Below, piece after piece: positions 34,671 through 48,086 of a stretch of DNA of 64,000 nt. This stretch comes from Ursus arctos (taxonomy: Eukaryota > Chordata > Mammalia > Carnivora > Ursidae), in contig NW_026623056.1 of the NCBI RefSeq assembly GCF_023065955.2, forward strand, positions 91,821,256 to 91,885,255, written 5' to 3'. How positions within the stretch are numbered: position 1 is the stretch's first letter; every line of letters starts with the position of its first letter. The position numbers and the translations under genes were made by a program. Below the pieces are notes generated by a model. It was given only the letters and a program-made list of their open reading frames with translations, was not told the origin of the DNA and did not search any database.

Positions 34671-35178
34671 AAAAACCTAATTTTTCTTAAAGCTTTTGTT
34701 TACAGATCTTATCAACCTATTTATAAGTAAATGCCAATTTTAATGAACACTACTAAACTTAAAAAGTAAATTTTATTGGACATGCATTTCTTAGTGAAAT
34801 GTATTGGAACTATTTTTTTCCGGTCAGTTCCTATATCTATGGATGCATATTACTTAAGGCTGGAAAGAGTTCAATGAAAATTAACAGCAAGAAAAAAAGA
34901 GAGAGAGAAAGTATAGACCAATTATCGAGGGTGGATTCAGGTTTTGTGGGGCCTGAAGCTTGTAGAATTTGGAGGCTCTTTTTAATAAATATAATACAGA
35001 CTTATGAATTCAAAGTCAAGTGTGACAGTGACTATTACACAGGATGAGGAAAAATAGCTTACAAATTTTAAAAGGTGGTAGATACTATAAACCTCACAAA
35101 ATCCAGAAAAATAACATTTTAATTAACCACTTGACGTATCGCTGTATGTCAGGCAGCTGATTAAAAAATAACTTTGGG

Positions 35179-35561
35179 GGGACGCCTGGGTGGCTCAGTT
35201 AGGCGTCTGACTTTTTTTTTTTTTTTAAGATTTTATTTATTTATTTGACAGAGATAGAGACAGCCAGCGAGAGAGGGAACACAAGCAGGGGGAGTGGGAG
35301 AGGAAGAAGCAGGCTCCTAGCGGAAGAGCCTGATGTGGGGCTCGATCCCATAACGCCAGGATCACGCCCTGAGCCGAAGGCAGACGCTTAACCGCTGTGC
35401 CACCCAGGCGCCCCAAGCGTCTGACTCTTGATTTGGGCTCAGGTCAAGATGTCAGGGTCGTGAGATCGAGCCCCGTGTTGGGCTCAGCACTGCTGAGTGT
35501 GGTCCTGCCTCTGCTGCTCCCGCACACGCACACATGCGCACACACTGTCTCTTGCAAAAAC
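35179..35561 (+). mobile_element. SINEC (old, interrupted by another SINEC)
   Basis: The head (35179-35211) and body (35426-35561) are separated by an inserted reverse SINE. The outer target-site duplication aaaaaataactttggg (35163-35178 and 35562-35577) is intact and shows the two halves belong together. Confidence 0.92.
35212..35414 (-). mobile_element. SINEC (young, nested inside a SINEC)
   Basis: This is a full-length reverse copy of the young type. It duplicated the outer SINE's own sequence: aggcgtctgac at 35201-35211 and aagcgtctgac at 35415-35425. Confidence 0.93.
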
Positions 35562-35590
35562 AAAAAATAACTTTGGGCTGTATACTTTTT

Positions 35591-35787
35591 TTTTGAGATT
35601 TATTTATTTGAGAGAGAGAGAGCGTGCACACAAGATGGGGGACGGGCAGACGGAGAGAGAGAAACTCAAGCAGATTCCGAGCTGAGAGTGGAGCCTGATG
35701 TGGGGCTTGATCCCATGACCCTGAGATCACGACCTAAGCCAAAATCAAGAGTCGGATGCTTAACCGACGGAGCTGCCCGGGTGCCCC
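35591..35787 (-). mobile_element. SINEC (minus strand)
   Basis: It starts 13 bp after the outer duplication of the nested pair. Reversed tail 'gagatttatttatttgagag' on the left, reversed head 'gagctgcccgggtgcccct' on the right. Flanks gggctgtatactttt and gggcggcatactttt are its duplication. Confidence 0.9.
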
Positions 35788-38700
35788 TGGGCGGCATACT
35801 TTTGATTGCTTCTTCACATGACAATTTCATAGCACCGGTTTGCTAGATATAAAGATGATACCATCTTTCTTCCAGCATTGTTGATCAAAATTTGGTGTTG
35901 GTAGATTCGATTCGTAAACGTGTGACCACACACAGACGTCTTTGCTGTTTGTAGTGCTGCTTCAAACACAGGAATGCTGATAAAAGGAAGGCCCGTGTTT
36001 AACTGCATCTGCTCCACTACGGAGTTCATTCTCGACAGAGAATTCCGTTTGTCTAGGTATGAATGGGAACTGAGTCCTCTGAAATGACTTTTCATGATTA
36101 AAAGGATTTTCCACTGAGTAGCTTTTGTTCCGTGTGCTTCAAAACCTGCACCACCCCCCCACCTCCCGCCAGGTACTATTGATGCCCAGATCTCAGGACA
36201 CGGCCCCATCTCGCTCGTGGCCACACCACACATTCATCGCCATGCTGCGCATTCCTGGTCACGTGACATGGTCATAGCCGTGCTCGCAATCATATACGTG
36301 TTCATACCACGGTATCCCCTCTGGTCACCACCTTCACATCGGAGCGCCTCGCGAGTCCGCTCGGTGGGAACCAGGAGTATGGAAGCGATTCCCACACCAG
36401 ACAGCAGCTTAGCCACCCAGGCGGGTCAGTGTGCACTCCTAAATGCACCCCACTAAGCCCAGACTAAGTGTACCCCCTGGACAGACAGGTCCAAACACGC
36501 CCCAGCCACTTTAACCCCAGGCAGGGGCAAATGGGACTGAGCACGCTGGAGGGGAGAGAGGAGGCCGTCTGCAGTGACTGGGATCCAGATGTCTTCCTTT
36601 TGCAAATGTGACACCAGCTGACTATGGGAAGCCCTGGCTGGACCCTCAGCACACCCCAAGGAGGGGCCTGACGCTTGTCTCTGTGGCCCCACGGGAGCGC
36701 CCCCACTGGGCAGGAGTAAGTGTCCCGCTCGCTCACACGTGTGCCTTAGTGACGGCCAAGGGCATCTTCACACCAAAAGCCACAGCACTCCCCCGTGACA
36801 CTGATCTACGTCTAACCTGGACACGGTCGATAAGTGACAGCAGGCAAGATTGCCCCACATAAGTGACTATGGATTTACGGCATTCAGTTCTCGGTTGGCA
36901 GAAATGAAGGCCTGTGTGCTCCCCACAAGTCTGGAGAACCCACAAAACATCCCATCGTCTCCAGTTCTGTGCCTTGTACTTGAGGGTGTTACCGTGATGT
37001 GTCAGAAGTCAGTGCGGACTTTGCCCCGTCTCCCCGGAATCACAGAACAGACGCAGCGGAGCACGCTCGCCACGTGCTTCCTCGCAGCAAAATTTGCAGA
37101 AGGTGCCCCAGGGCTGGCGTTCCCATGCTTTTTGCCCATATTGGATGCTGCTCGAGCTCTGACCGATGGACAGTGCCGTGAGGGTTCTCGCGTGTCTGCT
37201 CTGCTGTCTGGGCACTTCCCCCCTCTCTCCCCAATGGGAAGTGCAGGAACCACCGCCCCTCTGAGCGCCGTTCTCACGCCCAGACCCCGGATGCATGGCA
37301 CCCTGACACAGCCCGAAACATCTGTGTGTAACACCACACGTTATTCTCGACAGAAATACGTGTGTGAGACCAGGGGAGACCGCTCCACCATGGGGTCATG
37401 GGGCCCTGATTATGGGGGCTTCCTCCAGCATTGTGAGCTGCTGCTGTACGTGGTGCCCTGGCAATGTGTACGTCTCGGGGCCGGCGCAGCCAGGCTGGCT
37501 GTTGGATGGGTTGAAAAGTCAGCCTACCTCCCATAGAGAGTAGGCTGCTGGGGGGAGAGGGGTGGGCCCTCCAGAGCATCCGCTGTGCGGGCAGAGCGCT
37601 GGAAGATGAGGGACACAAACTCGTTCCCTCCGAATTACCTGCCTGCAGCATGTTACTGACCCCTCTCGTTCATCCAGGGTTGGGCGCTTGCAAATCAAGT
37701 ATGAACCTAAGTCACGGTGGGAATGAAACAGGAATGTTGGCAACGAACCACCTTCCTCGGCCACCGCGGGTGGAAGGGAAGACGGTGGGACGGGCATCCC
37801 AGAAGGCGGGCTGTTGGGCTCCATGAAGAAGCGGCTCTTCTTATCCAAAGAGGATGAAATGTCTCTCCTGTTGCCCCCAGCTGCTGGATCCCCAGCACAG
37901 CAGGGACGCAGCCAGTGGGACAAATCCAGAGACAGAACATAGCCAGGGGCAGCCATGCCAGTCTAACGTCTCAAACAGGCATCCAGCAGCTTGCAAACAC
38001 ATAAAAGGGGCAAAGGTGGGAAGAGAGGAGGGATGCTTCCCTGCACTGCCCTCAGCGGTCCAGGCCTGACAGCCACCTGGACCCCACTGGCAGGAGCGCC
38101 AAGTGGCTGAGGACTCCTGCCCTGCCCCGGGGGCAGGACCAATCTCCACATTGGCACCCACTAGCCTTTCTTTCTTTTAAGCACTGGTTTTGAAATCTCA
38201 CAAATCCAAACTAATCAGAGCCCGGGTTACAAGTATCTCTTGATGTTTTTAGTTCATCGGAAGCCTTGCCAAGTTTTTATTTTTAAGTGTGGGTCTTAAA
38301 ATACACCTTCCTCAGTTCCGAGCCAGCCAGGGGAAGCCAAAATAAAACACCATCTTCTTTGGAACATATGGCAAGTCACTGCTGCCGGAATAAGGGAGAA
38401 ATCAGAAGAGAAAGGATGTTCTGGTACAAAATTAAGAATGTAGGTTTCATGCATGGAAATAGGCAAAGCTTCGTGCCACCAAAAGCTGTTTTCTGAGCGC
38501 GAAAATGTTAACCACAGAGTTTACGAAAAGAAAAAGGGGGAAAGGCAATCCTGAAAACAGACCCAGACCCTGTCTGAGACCCGCGCGCAGGAAGGGCCCG
38601 AGAGGAGGCTCCGGCTGCGGTGGGATGCAGCTGGACCTTTGCACGCTGCCCTCAGCGAGATGCTTCTGCGGGAGGAGCCTCTGCCTTGGCCTGCGTGGTT

Positions 38701-41700
38701 CTTACAGCAGTCACTTGTCTTTCTCCTGCCTTTCAGTTCCCCCCTTCGTCCCCTCTCGCTGGGCCCCTGGGTCCTCTAAAGCATCCTGCTGCTATCACCA
38801 GACACGGGGTTGCAAACGGTCATCTGTACTCAGGGGGCACAGCTCACAGAGCTCATGATGCTTGAACTGTTTTTAAGTCTTATTTTTCAGCATCTTTTGA
38901 TGTTCTCTGTATTTTTTTTTCAGTCTTTTGGTTATTTAACCTAAAACCGTAATTCTCTTTCCATGCTCTTAGAATTCTGGGGGTTTCCATTTCTCTCTTG
39001 TCTTTTCAGCGAATGCTGTATTTATTATCGTTGTTCTTAAAGAGCTGACAACGCAGAGTCGGACATTTTATGTAGTGTTACCGGAGAGCAACGTTTTAGA
39101 GATTCAAATTTATTATTGGAGTTAGAGTGTCATTAGAAAAAAATGCATACACCAAAGAAGACTGTTGGCAGTGTAATCGTAGAGGTACCAGGTTAATATA
39201 TAATGTATAAGTCTGTGTAATGGATAGTTTTTATTATTCATAAAATTTTCAAATGACTCGCAGATGTGCGGCCCCGCAGCTGTTCCCCGCTCACTAATGG
39301 CCTTAGGCTCTGACTCAGAGAGGACTTTCGTGCCAAAGGATTCTGGCAGCGACTACAGTTCTTGTGATATTCCCAGGGAGGAAATCATTCATTGTCAGCA
39401 GGGGTGATGATGACAGACCAATAAAGGGCTGAGTGGGGAGGAGCCGGTGAAGACAGGAGATCGGACCGGGCATGTTCAGAAGGCTGTTTTCGAGCTGCTT
39501 TTGAAAAGAAATCTATTGTCTTCAGAATTCTTTCCAGTGATTTACTTGAGTCTGCTTCTATCTACAAAGTCTGCTCTTCCCCCCCAGGGCAAATCAAAGT
39601 GGCCCACGAACACAGGCTCAGGACAGAGGGCCCTGGCGAGAGCTGATTGCCACAGGGCGGCACCCCGCACACCTTCACCTGACGACGCGGAAAGCGTCTG
39701 TTTGAGGGCCCACTGCTCGGCCCCCACGGCATTCCCTGGGCACACGGGCCTCCGGGGCCCAGCTGCTCGAACTTGGTGCTGTAGGAATCGCCCAAGGGTG
39801 CTAGCGGAAATGCTGATTCCTGGGCCCGGGGCGGGGGCTGCCAGGACGAAACAAACAAGTAAGGAGATTGATCTGCGGGCCACTACAGCAAGCAGGGCCC
39901 AACCAAAGATCGGGTGGTCTCGCCTCGGACTTTTGTAGGGAAGGCCAGACTAGTGACAAGTGGGGCAACTCACAGGGTCCTTGCCGTGCAGTGAGGCGCG
40001 GCTCAGTCATTCCGCTGAACGGGGAATGTCCTGTCTCTGCATCTAGCTGGTTTGGCCGGGACGACTCTAATCTCAGCTAGCCATTTATGAGACGAAGGAC
40101 AGGAAATTGGAGAGTCTGTGTATAATGGGACATCTTTGTGAGCCGTATGGAAGCAGAGAGAAAGACCGGACAGTGAGTCTCACCTAAGGCACAAGGGGAA
40201 GTGGGGGTTCTCAAGGTTGCTGTTTTCTGGGGGATCAGGTGAAGCTCATTCTTGTCAGCATCAGTAATCTGCATTTTGACAGATGCCCAGACTTTGAGAA
40301 GGCCTGGAAACTTTGAGAAACTCTGCTGTGGGGTGTGGGAGTGATGCAGGTGCCGTGTTGCCCTGAAACTTTGGCCATCACGTGGTGACCTGAGGTGCTG
40401 AGATGTGGCCAACCGCCCAAGTCCTCTCCAGCGTTCGCTGTTTTTTCTGCTCGTGGATGTTGATTTTACACGTCTCAAACTTCAGAGACCTCGGGGCCTA
40501 TACATTCCCCGCGACGATGAGCGGCCTCACCACCCCCGTCCCGCGGAGTCTGGCTGTGGATGGCCTGCCCCACTAAGGGCACTTGGCCCCTGCCTCCTCT
40601 CTGCAGTGGCCTCTGCTGGCCTGTCCTCTCACCTGGACCTGGTCTGACCAGAACCCCTCCACCAGGCGACTGTCTCCGTAACAACCCTCAGTGCTGGGCA
40701 GGTGTCCCCCGCTCCCAAAGGGCCCCAGCCACCTCTCACCCAGCTTGGGCTGCTTTCTGCCACCCCCTCCCCATTCCTGGACGCTGACCGGGGCCAGGGG
40801 GATACAGAGCACACTTGGCCTGAGGGCTCTGAAAACACTATCCAGGCTCTGGCTCCGGGCAGCGGCCGAGGGATGCTGTGGTGTTAGTTCTTAACCCAAG
40901 TTTGTCAAGAGCTGGGAGCCCATCCAGAGAGGGCAAAGGGAGGGAGCGGTTCCCAGAAGCCAAGGAGGCAGACGAACGCAGGAAGCATGGCAGTGGGGCA
41001 AGGGACACCGCACCCATGGGGACCTGGGCCTGAACGCACCTTACTTTCCTCCCTCTGAATTCTAGCCCAGCCTCCCATTGGCCAACCCACCTGGAAGCCG
41101 GAAGGAGGGAGCCCAGGGAGCAGCCCAGCAGGCGAACAGACCTGCAGGGGCCGGCACTTCTGTCTTCCCTGGGGACCCAGGGCCAGCCTTCCTCCCTAAA
41201 ACTGTTGGAGTGCCTTGAAGAGTCTGGGAGGGACACCTCTTCCAAGGGAGAGTGGGCAACTCCTGGGACACTGAGAGTATTTTCATTTCTATATTTTTAT
41301 GTATTTGCTTCTGTACTGGAGCTTCTAACAATGTGTGAGTTGTTCGGTAATAAAATCTAATACACCTGTTTGAAAACATGAAGCAGTAGCACAGGGAGAC
41401 ACGCTATTGCCTCTGAGCCATCTGGATCCATCCTCCAGCTCCGGCCAGGCCCCTGCGGCGCAGTGCTGAGATCCGGGGCTGGATGCCTGACCGCTGACCA
41501 GCCCGCAGTGGGCACTGTACCGGCTCGGGGTGATCCTGCGGGGACAGGCGGTGTGTGTCTGACACCAGCTTCCAGGGTGCAGACTCCACAGCCCCCCCCA
41601 ACTGCCCTCACTCCAGACGCCAGCTGCAATTTGGGGGTTCCAGGCCACTCGTGCTTCTGACCAACTGGCTACAAATTCCAGAATTCCTACCACCCCCTCC

Positions 41701-42794
41701 AGTTCAACCATTTGCCAGAACGCCTCCCAGAACTCAGGAAAGCACTATAATGGTGGTTATAGTTTTGCTGTAAAAGACACCATAAAGTCCAGGAGGGCCT
41801 CGAATGCAGAGCTTCGTGCCGTCCTCCTGGAGCATCCCTGGGTTCCCAGCCGGGAAGCTCATCTGAGCATGGGGTGTCTGGAGTTCTTGTCAGGGGTTTA
41901 TTACTCAGGCACATGGGATCGCTGGTCATGTGATTGAGCTCGATCTCCCCAGCCCCCTCTCCTCCCTGGAGATCAAAACTTCTGCCTGATATCACTTGGC
42001 TCAAAGTCCCAACCCTCTAGCCCATGTTGGTCTCTTTGGCATGAAGGGCTCACGTCCTGAGCCGTTGGTCACCTCCACAGCATAAACTCGGGTGTGGTCT
42101 GACGGTTTAGAGGCCCCCTCTAAACCCAGGAACCAGCGACAGAGAGCTGGAAAATTCTTCCTGTTACGCAACACTGGCTTCCCAGCGGCTCAGCCAGGGA
42201 CCAGAGGGGCCACGGGAAAGCCACAGCCCTGTGGGGAAGCCAGAGGATGTGGACACGCCTGGCTCCCCTGACGGGCACCCAGGGGTACCCAGAGCTCAAA
42301 AACTGGTTGGGAGAAAATCCAGACATCTGAGATGTCTTCGGGGGAGATGGCGTGTGCTGTAAATTCTCCTGGCAAGGATGCTGGCATCATCAACGCAGCA
42401 ACAAAACCAAGTAGGGTCTACTCAGAGTTGCAGGTGACCAGAAGGTCCCACATTTATTCTTTATGACTCCATATGTTTGAATCTTTAAATGACTTTCTGC
42501 CTAAATGTAACTTTGGGGATTTAGCTTGTAATTAATTCTTTCGAGGGACTCTGATAGCTTTAGGAAGTGAACTCTTTTAACTTATTTAAATATTTATAGA
42601 CTGAGATAAATCTGTCTATGTTCTTAATCTGTTTGAATATCTTTGCCACAGCTGACATTGTGTAGTTGGTGACAGGCTGTGTATGTAACTAAGCAGATCA
42701 TTGCATGGGACCCTTTGCTTCTGTTCTGAGGAGCCGGATGTTGGGATGGAGGGAGACCCCTGGAACCTGTCTTCCCCATGGACCAGGTGTAACA

Positions 42795-42869
42795 CTGCGG
42801 GTGAGGTCCTTCACTTCACAGAGCCTCCTCTTCCCCATAAAATGGAATCGATAACACTTTCTCCTGCTG
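42795..42869 (+). repeat. Possible MIR core fragment
   Basis: The words 'ggtccttcacttcacagagcc' (shortened MIR core) and 'cccataaaatggaatcgat' resemble the MIR central region. It is short and abuts an L1 3' end, so confidence is low. Confidence 0.4.
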
Positions 42870-43093
42870 CAGTGAAATAACCCGGTGTCTGGGGTTTATT
42901 CTGAGCTACTTAAGGCAGAGGGTGGGGGAAGAACGGGAAAAAAGATGGAATAAGACTTGGGAAATGTTGATAATTTTACAGCTGAACGATGGGTACGCAG
43001 AGGTTCATTATACTTTTCTCTCTGCTTTTGGGCATGTGAAAATTTCCAAACTAAAAAGTAAAAATAAATAAACAAACAAACAAATAAATAACA
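42870..43093 (+). mobile_element. L1 3' end (old L1M type)
   Basis: 'cgatgggtacgcagaggttc', 'attatacttttctctctgc' and 'gtgaaaatttccaaactaa' are diverged versions of a known old-L1 terminus. An AAAC/AAAT-rich tail (about 43058-43093) follows. Confidence 0.65.
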
Positions 43094-43720
43094 ATAATGC
43101 CCTCCTGTGTCTACTGCACAGGAATGCCAGAACATTCGTTCAGCACTATCCTCAGAGTACCTTTGCGTCTTGGAGAAGGATGCCACGTAAATACGTTCTG
43201 AGTTATTGCTCTGTGGCCCTCACATAATTGTATCACCCCTGGAGGTATCGTTGACATGGAGACAGAAAAGAGATTAGGACCCAGGGGAAGAACGGCTATG
43301 AAACACGAAGATAAAACTTCCAAAGCGTCGGATGCTATGCGGAGGATTTCATCTTAGTATGACAAACTGGGGGCCCATCTGGGCAAATCAGTGATGTAGG
43401 AAATACATTTGCAATATATCAAAAATATGTTGCCCGGTAGCTGACAATTTATTTCTGGAGCTCCATATGTGTCACATTTCCAGGCTCATAAATGATAAAT
43501 AATAAATTTTTATTTATAAATCACTGGTTCCCAGAGGCAGATGAGCAGACTGAAAGAAAAGATGCTGCCGGAGAAGCTGGTTAATTTGCACCAGTGGACT
43601 CGGATCAACATGGGGTGGTTTTACCCAGTTTGGGGAATTGGTGAGCCAATGAGAGAAGCTGATACCTTTAGGAAACTGCCTGTCGTAACTCGAAATCGAT
43701 GTTGTGAAAAGTGCATCTGA

Positions 43721-43910
43721 TGGGCCACCTGGGTGGCTCAGTCAGTTAAGCGTCTTCCAGGGGCTCAGGTCATGATCCCAGGGTCCTGGGGTTGATTCCC
43801 ACATCGGGCTCCCTGCTCCATGGGGAACCTGCTTCTCCTTCTGCCTGCCACAGCCCCCTGCTTGTGCTCTCTCTCTCTGACAAATAAATAAATAAAATCA
43901 TTAAAAAAAA
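43721..43910 (+). mobile_element. SINEC
   Basis: The head is 'gggccacctgggtggctcag' and the tail AAATAAATAAATAAAATC. The duplication agtgcatctga occurs at 43710-43720 and 43915-43925. Confidence 0.92.
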
Positions 43911-44511
43911 AGAGAGTGCATCTGAGGTGCACGCAATGGCAGAGCCCTGAAATGTAGGCTGTTAAGGTTTGCACCCTAGTAAAGATTAACAAACTTGTCC
44001 CTACTTGAAAGATGCGTTATCAGAGAACCCTCCTACAAACCCCAGAGCTTTCTGTGGTAGTATAAAGAGAATTATCTGGTGTGAAACATCCTGAAAAGAA
44101 AAGAATGCCTCTTCATGATGTCGGGGGCACCCCTCAAAGACCTGGGTGTGTGCTGGTCCGCACCGACCGTGGTCCCCACGGAGGAGGGGAGCACACGCGG
44201 GTGCTCAGCCAGGCTTCAGCAGCTGGGATCCAGAACTGCTTGGAGAAATGACAGTCATGAGGAAAGGCAATATGGATGTTCTGAAAGTGGGGAGGAAAAT
44301 GTATGCAAAATTATTCTGTAGCTCCAGGCCTCCCGAATTTTTTTTTTTTAAACATAGAACAAGCATGAGTATACAGCAGTCTTGGTAATTCAGGATTGCT
44401 GATGGTTGTAAGGAGTGGAAGCGTATCTTTGTTAGCAAGCCCCTCGGCCTTGGGAGAATAAGATGGTGTAAATCAGGCTTACAGGGGGATCTCTAAGTCA
44501 GTAAGAAGTAC

Positions 44512-44630
44512 CTTTTTTTAACTTTTGTTAGTTTGTTTTTTAGTAGTCTCTACCCCCAACATGGGGCTCGAACCCATGGCCCTGAGATCAAAAGTCTCAC
44601 GCTCTTCCGACTGAGCCAGCCAGGCGCCCC
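44512..44630 (-). mobile_element. SINEC (short type, minus strand)
   Basis: It reads reversed: 'agtctctacccccaacatgg', 'ggctcgaacccatggccctg' and 'gagccagccaggcgcccc'. Flanking agtaagaagta and agtaagaaata form the duplication. Confidence 0.85.
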
Positions 44631-45799
44631 AGTAAGAAATAACTTTTAAAAAGACTTCGCAAACTTTTACTTAAAATTAGCAAAAGCTAGGCTAATTATA
44701 AATGATTCTATCCTGGTGTTAAACAAACCTTCTAAAGATCCTTATTAGGCAAAAGCATGTGTCCCTTGCTCGTACTGAACAAAAGTAGGAAAAGGGGACG
44801 CACAGTTAAGTGTGATGAGCTCTAGCCGGGATGAGGACCTGGACCCCATCTTAAGTGTGCCTTGAACTTGTCTAGACGGGTTTCTCCTAATAAAAGGACC
44901 CAGAGAGCTTCCCTCCAGCTCCAGAACTCTGTGGGCACATTCTGTTTTCTGGAAGCAGAATCTCCCCATGGATCCTGAGTACTATTTGCACCTAACAAAA
45001 GTACATGTGGTTGCAGATACATAAAAATGTGGAGGCAAGCGAAGAAGAGGGCCATCTAGCCCGACAGGCAGCAAGCTGGACAGACACACAGCTGCCACGG
45101 AAGGCGTGCTGTCAGAGCCAGCCCACAGGTCCAGCCCAGGCTTTGTTCTTTCCTTTTTTCTCATTGAAAATTTGTTATGGAAACAGCAGCTCTGTCCTCT
45201 GATGTCTCAAGAGACGGTAAATGTTCATTTCAGCAAGATTAGGAAAACAGCCAAGGAGGAGGGGCAAGACGAAAAAGGAAAATTTTTTGGCGTGATGTGC
45301 CTTTTTGTGCTAACTTTGGGCTGTCCCGAGTACAGGCAATGCGCCAGCTTCACCTCCCTCACCCCTTGGGCACCCAGCCGCAGCCTCCCCAGATGAGCTG
45401 CGTAGATCTGGACCCCTGCAAGGGCCAGCGTGGCCAGTGGGTGGGCAGGGCAGCAGGAGAGAGGCCTGCAGCCAGGCTGCCACCTCTGTGTCCCCCACTT
45501 CTCTTCCAGGCAGCCGTGCCTGAGCTCTGTGGGCTTGCACGTTCAGGAGGGCAACCTCACACTGCCCGTTGTGGGTGGACGGGAAGCAGGAGGCAGGATT
45601 CGAAGGCACGTTTTCTGACCCTCAACTGCATAAATCCCTCCCGGAAGAATCGTGGGTGGGTGAGTGGCTAACCTGGACACAGGCCTTCCAGGACCGTCCC
45701 ATAGCACGGACCCTTGGCAGTCCACAGTGCCTGCCTACTCTCCTGATGGCCTCAATGTGCCATCATAAAGGCCTAGATGGAAATGAAAAGGGGTACTGT

Positions 45800-46440
45800 A
45801 TTGGGTAGAGCTCTCCCGAGAAACAAAACGAATAGATGGAGATTTTAGATAGACAGACAGACAGACAGATAGATAGGAGATAGAGATAGATAGATGGGTT
45901 TTAAGGAATCAGCTCATGCCATTGCAAGTGCTGGCAAGTCTGAAACGTGCAGGGCGGGCCAGCAGGCTAGAAACTCTGGTAAAAGATGATGTTGCAGCTC
46001 GGGACGCCTGGGTGCTGCTGTCAGCTGAGCATCCAGCTCTTGATTTTGGCTCAGGTCATGATCTCAGCGTCGTGAGATCAAGCCCCACATGGGGCTCCAT
46101 GCTGAGCACGGAGTCTGCTGGAGATTCTCTACCTCTGCCTCTGCCTCTCCTTGCCACCCCAAACAAACAAATAAACAAACAAACAAACAAACAAATAAAA
46201 CCTTGAGAGAGAGATGATGTTGCAGCCTCAGTCCGAGGCCGAAGCTGTCTGCTGGTAGAACTCCTTCCTCCGAGGGGACATGTCTTTGCTCTCCAGACCT
46301 TTGACTGATGGGCTGAGGCCCATCCCCATTATGCAGGGTAATCTGCTCTGCTGATTTAATTGTTAGTCACATCTAAAAGTAACCTTCACAGCCACATCTA
46401 AACTGGTGTTTGACCAAACATCGGGACAGCATGGCCCCAC
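45800..46440. repeat. Ancient interspersed repeat, family not settled (split by a SINEC)
   Basis: A 'gggtagagctctcccgagaa' start, a GACA/GATA microsatellite (45849-45895), 'ggaatcagctcatgccattg', and after the inserted SINE 'tgatgggctgaggcccatcc' and 'gtttgaccaaacatcgggac' are parts of one dispersed mammalian repeat. I recognise the layout but not the family name. Confidence 0.55.
46001..46210 (+). mobile_element. SINEC inside an older repeat
   Basis: The head 'gggacgcctgggtgctgctg' has lost part of the usual 'gtggctcag'. The tail is (AAAC)n. The duplication agatgatgttgcagc lies on both sides and falls within the older repeat. Confidence 0.9.
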
Positions 46441-46774
46441 CAAGCTGACATGTGAAACTAACTGTCGCGGGTTCCCAAGCTGAGGGAGCCACACTGCCGC
46501 CCAGCGCGGCTAAGCCCGTGCCCGGAGCTGGCTGCACACACGCGTGTCCTTTCACAGCTCCTGCTCGTTGTGCTTCCTTCCGCCCTTCTGCACACATCCG
46601 CGGCCCCCTTCCAGAGGGCCGTGCGCACATCTGGCCGCATGTGCGGGACCCCAGCCTGCTTCGATTGCGAGCATGGCCTCCTCCATGGCCTGCTCTGCCC
46701 TGCAATGGTTACTAGGTTTTGATGGATCATGGAGCTAGTCAAGAAATTCTCTCTCTTTCTCGCTTTCTGTCTCT

Positions 46775-47130
46775 TTTTAAACATACAACAGAATATTGTT
46801 CAGCCTTAAAAGGGAAGGAAATTCTGACCCGTGCCATAACGTGGCTGAACCCTGAGGACACCATGCCAAGTGAAATAAGCCAGTCACGACAGGACGCAGG
46901 CTGCATGATTCCACTGTATGAGGCACCTGGAGGACTCCCAGAGAAAGAAAGGAGAACCTGGAGTACCGGGGCTGGGGGAGAGGGGCACAGAGCCTCGCTC
47001 CGCCAGGCGGAAGCGCTCTGGGGAAGGAGGAGGCAGTGTTGTTGGCAACCCGTGTGTGCTCAAGGTCACTGCCTGCCTACAAGGGGTCAAAACAGCAAAC
47101 TTCATGTTACGTGTAGTTCATCATAACTGT
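46775..47130 (+). mobile_element. L1 3' end
   Basis: 'gaatattgttcagccttaaa', 'ggaaggaaattctgacccgt', 'aagtgaaataagccagtcac' and 'gcatgattccactgtatgag' match the conserved L1 ORF2-end/3' region in order. Later sequence ('cttcatgttacgtgtag') fits the terminus. It is disabled by many changes. Confidence 0.8.
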
Positions 47131-47474
47131 GTGATGTTTCCAAAAACTTGGGGATTTTTAGTTATCTCTCTACCACTGATTGGTAGTTTCGTTCCACTGA
47201 GGGAGAGAACATGCCCTGGATGACTTCAAATCCTTTTGAATTCCTTGAAACCTGAGTGCCCTCGCTGGCTTGCTCCATCCTAATGTTGGTTATTATGTTT
47301 CGACTGTTCATTGACTTCATCAAGAAATGATCTCTTCGAAGAGCCGGCTTCTATCAGATTACAGAATCGAGTCATTTGGAGAATTGTTGGAGCAGACACT
47401 GTATGACAGTATTCGAACAGTTCTGACTTGAGCTCTGTGTGACCCTGGAGGAGTGCATAGAACTCAACGCCACG

Positions 47475-47667
47475 GGCGCCCGGGTGGCTCAGTCGGTGAA
47501 GCGTCTGCCTTCCGCTCAGGTCGTGGTCTCGGGGTGCTGGGATCGAGTCCCACATCAGGCTCCCTGCTCAATGGGGAGCCTGCTTCTCCCTCTCCCTCTG
47601 CCTGCCTCTCCCCCTACTTGTGCTCTCTCTCTGTCAGATAAATAAATAAAATCTTAAAAACAAACAA
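47475..47667 (+). mobile_element. SINEC
   Basis: The head is 'gggcgcccgggtggctcagt' with a CT-rich middle and AAATAAATAAAATC tail. The flanks aactcaacgcca and aactcaactcca form the duplication. Confidence 0.92.
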
Positions 47668-47888
47668 CAACTCAACTCCAATTAGAATAAAAAGGAGGCG
47701 AGATTGCACATAGCGTGTGACACCCAGCACGGGACCTTGTGCCTCGCAGGCTCCCAATTAGATTAGTAAGCAAGGGAGCAAAGTCAATGAGGAAAAGAAA
47801 ACTCTGAAAAGAGATCCTGCTGAATAACAAATTAGAAATCACTTCAAACAACATCACTCTTCTGGGTGACATTTAAGTCCCACCAGCT

Positions 47889-48086
47889 GGGGCGCCTGGG
47901 TGGCTCAGTCGGTGAAGCGTCTAATTTTGGCTCAGGTCATGATCCCGGGGGCCCTGGGATCGAGCCCCGCATGGAGCCCCTCACTCAGTGGGGAGCCTGC
48001 TTCTCCTTCTGCCCCTCCCCCTGCTCATGCTCTCTTTGTCTCTCTCGAATAAATAAATAAATAAAATCTTAAAAAAAAAAAAAAAA
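47889..48086 (+). mobile_element. SINEC
   Basis: The head is 'ggggcgcctgggtggctcag' and the tail AAATAAATAAATAAATAAAA plus an A-run. The flanks aagtcccacc and aagtccaacc form the duplication. Confidence 0.92.

Noticed and set aside
36850..37536. 228-codon open frame in the intergenic region
   Set aside because: No recognisable family, and antisense frames of similar length overlap it. Codon pattern not convincing by eye.
39447..39938. Open frame containing ARTKQT, like the histone H3 tail
   Set aside because: Only six residues match. Flanking residues do not continue as H3, so it is chance.
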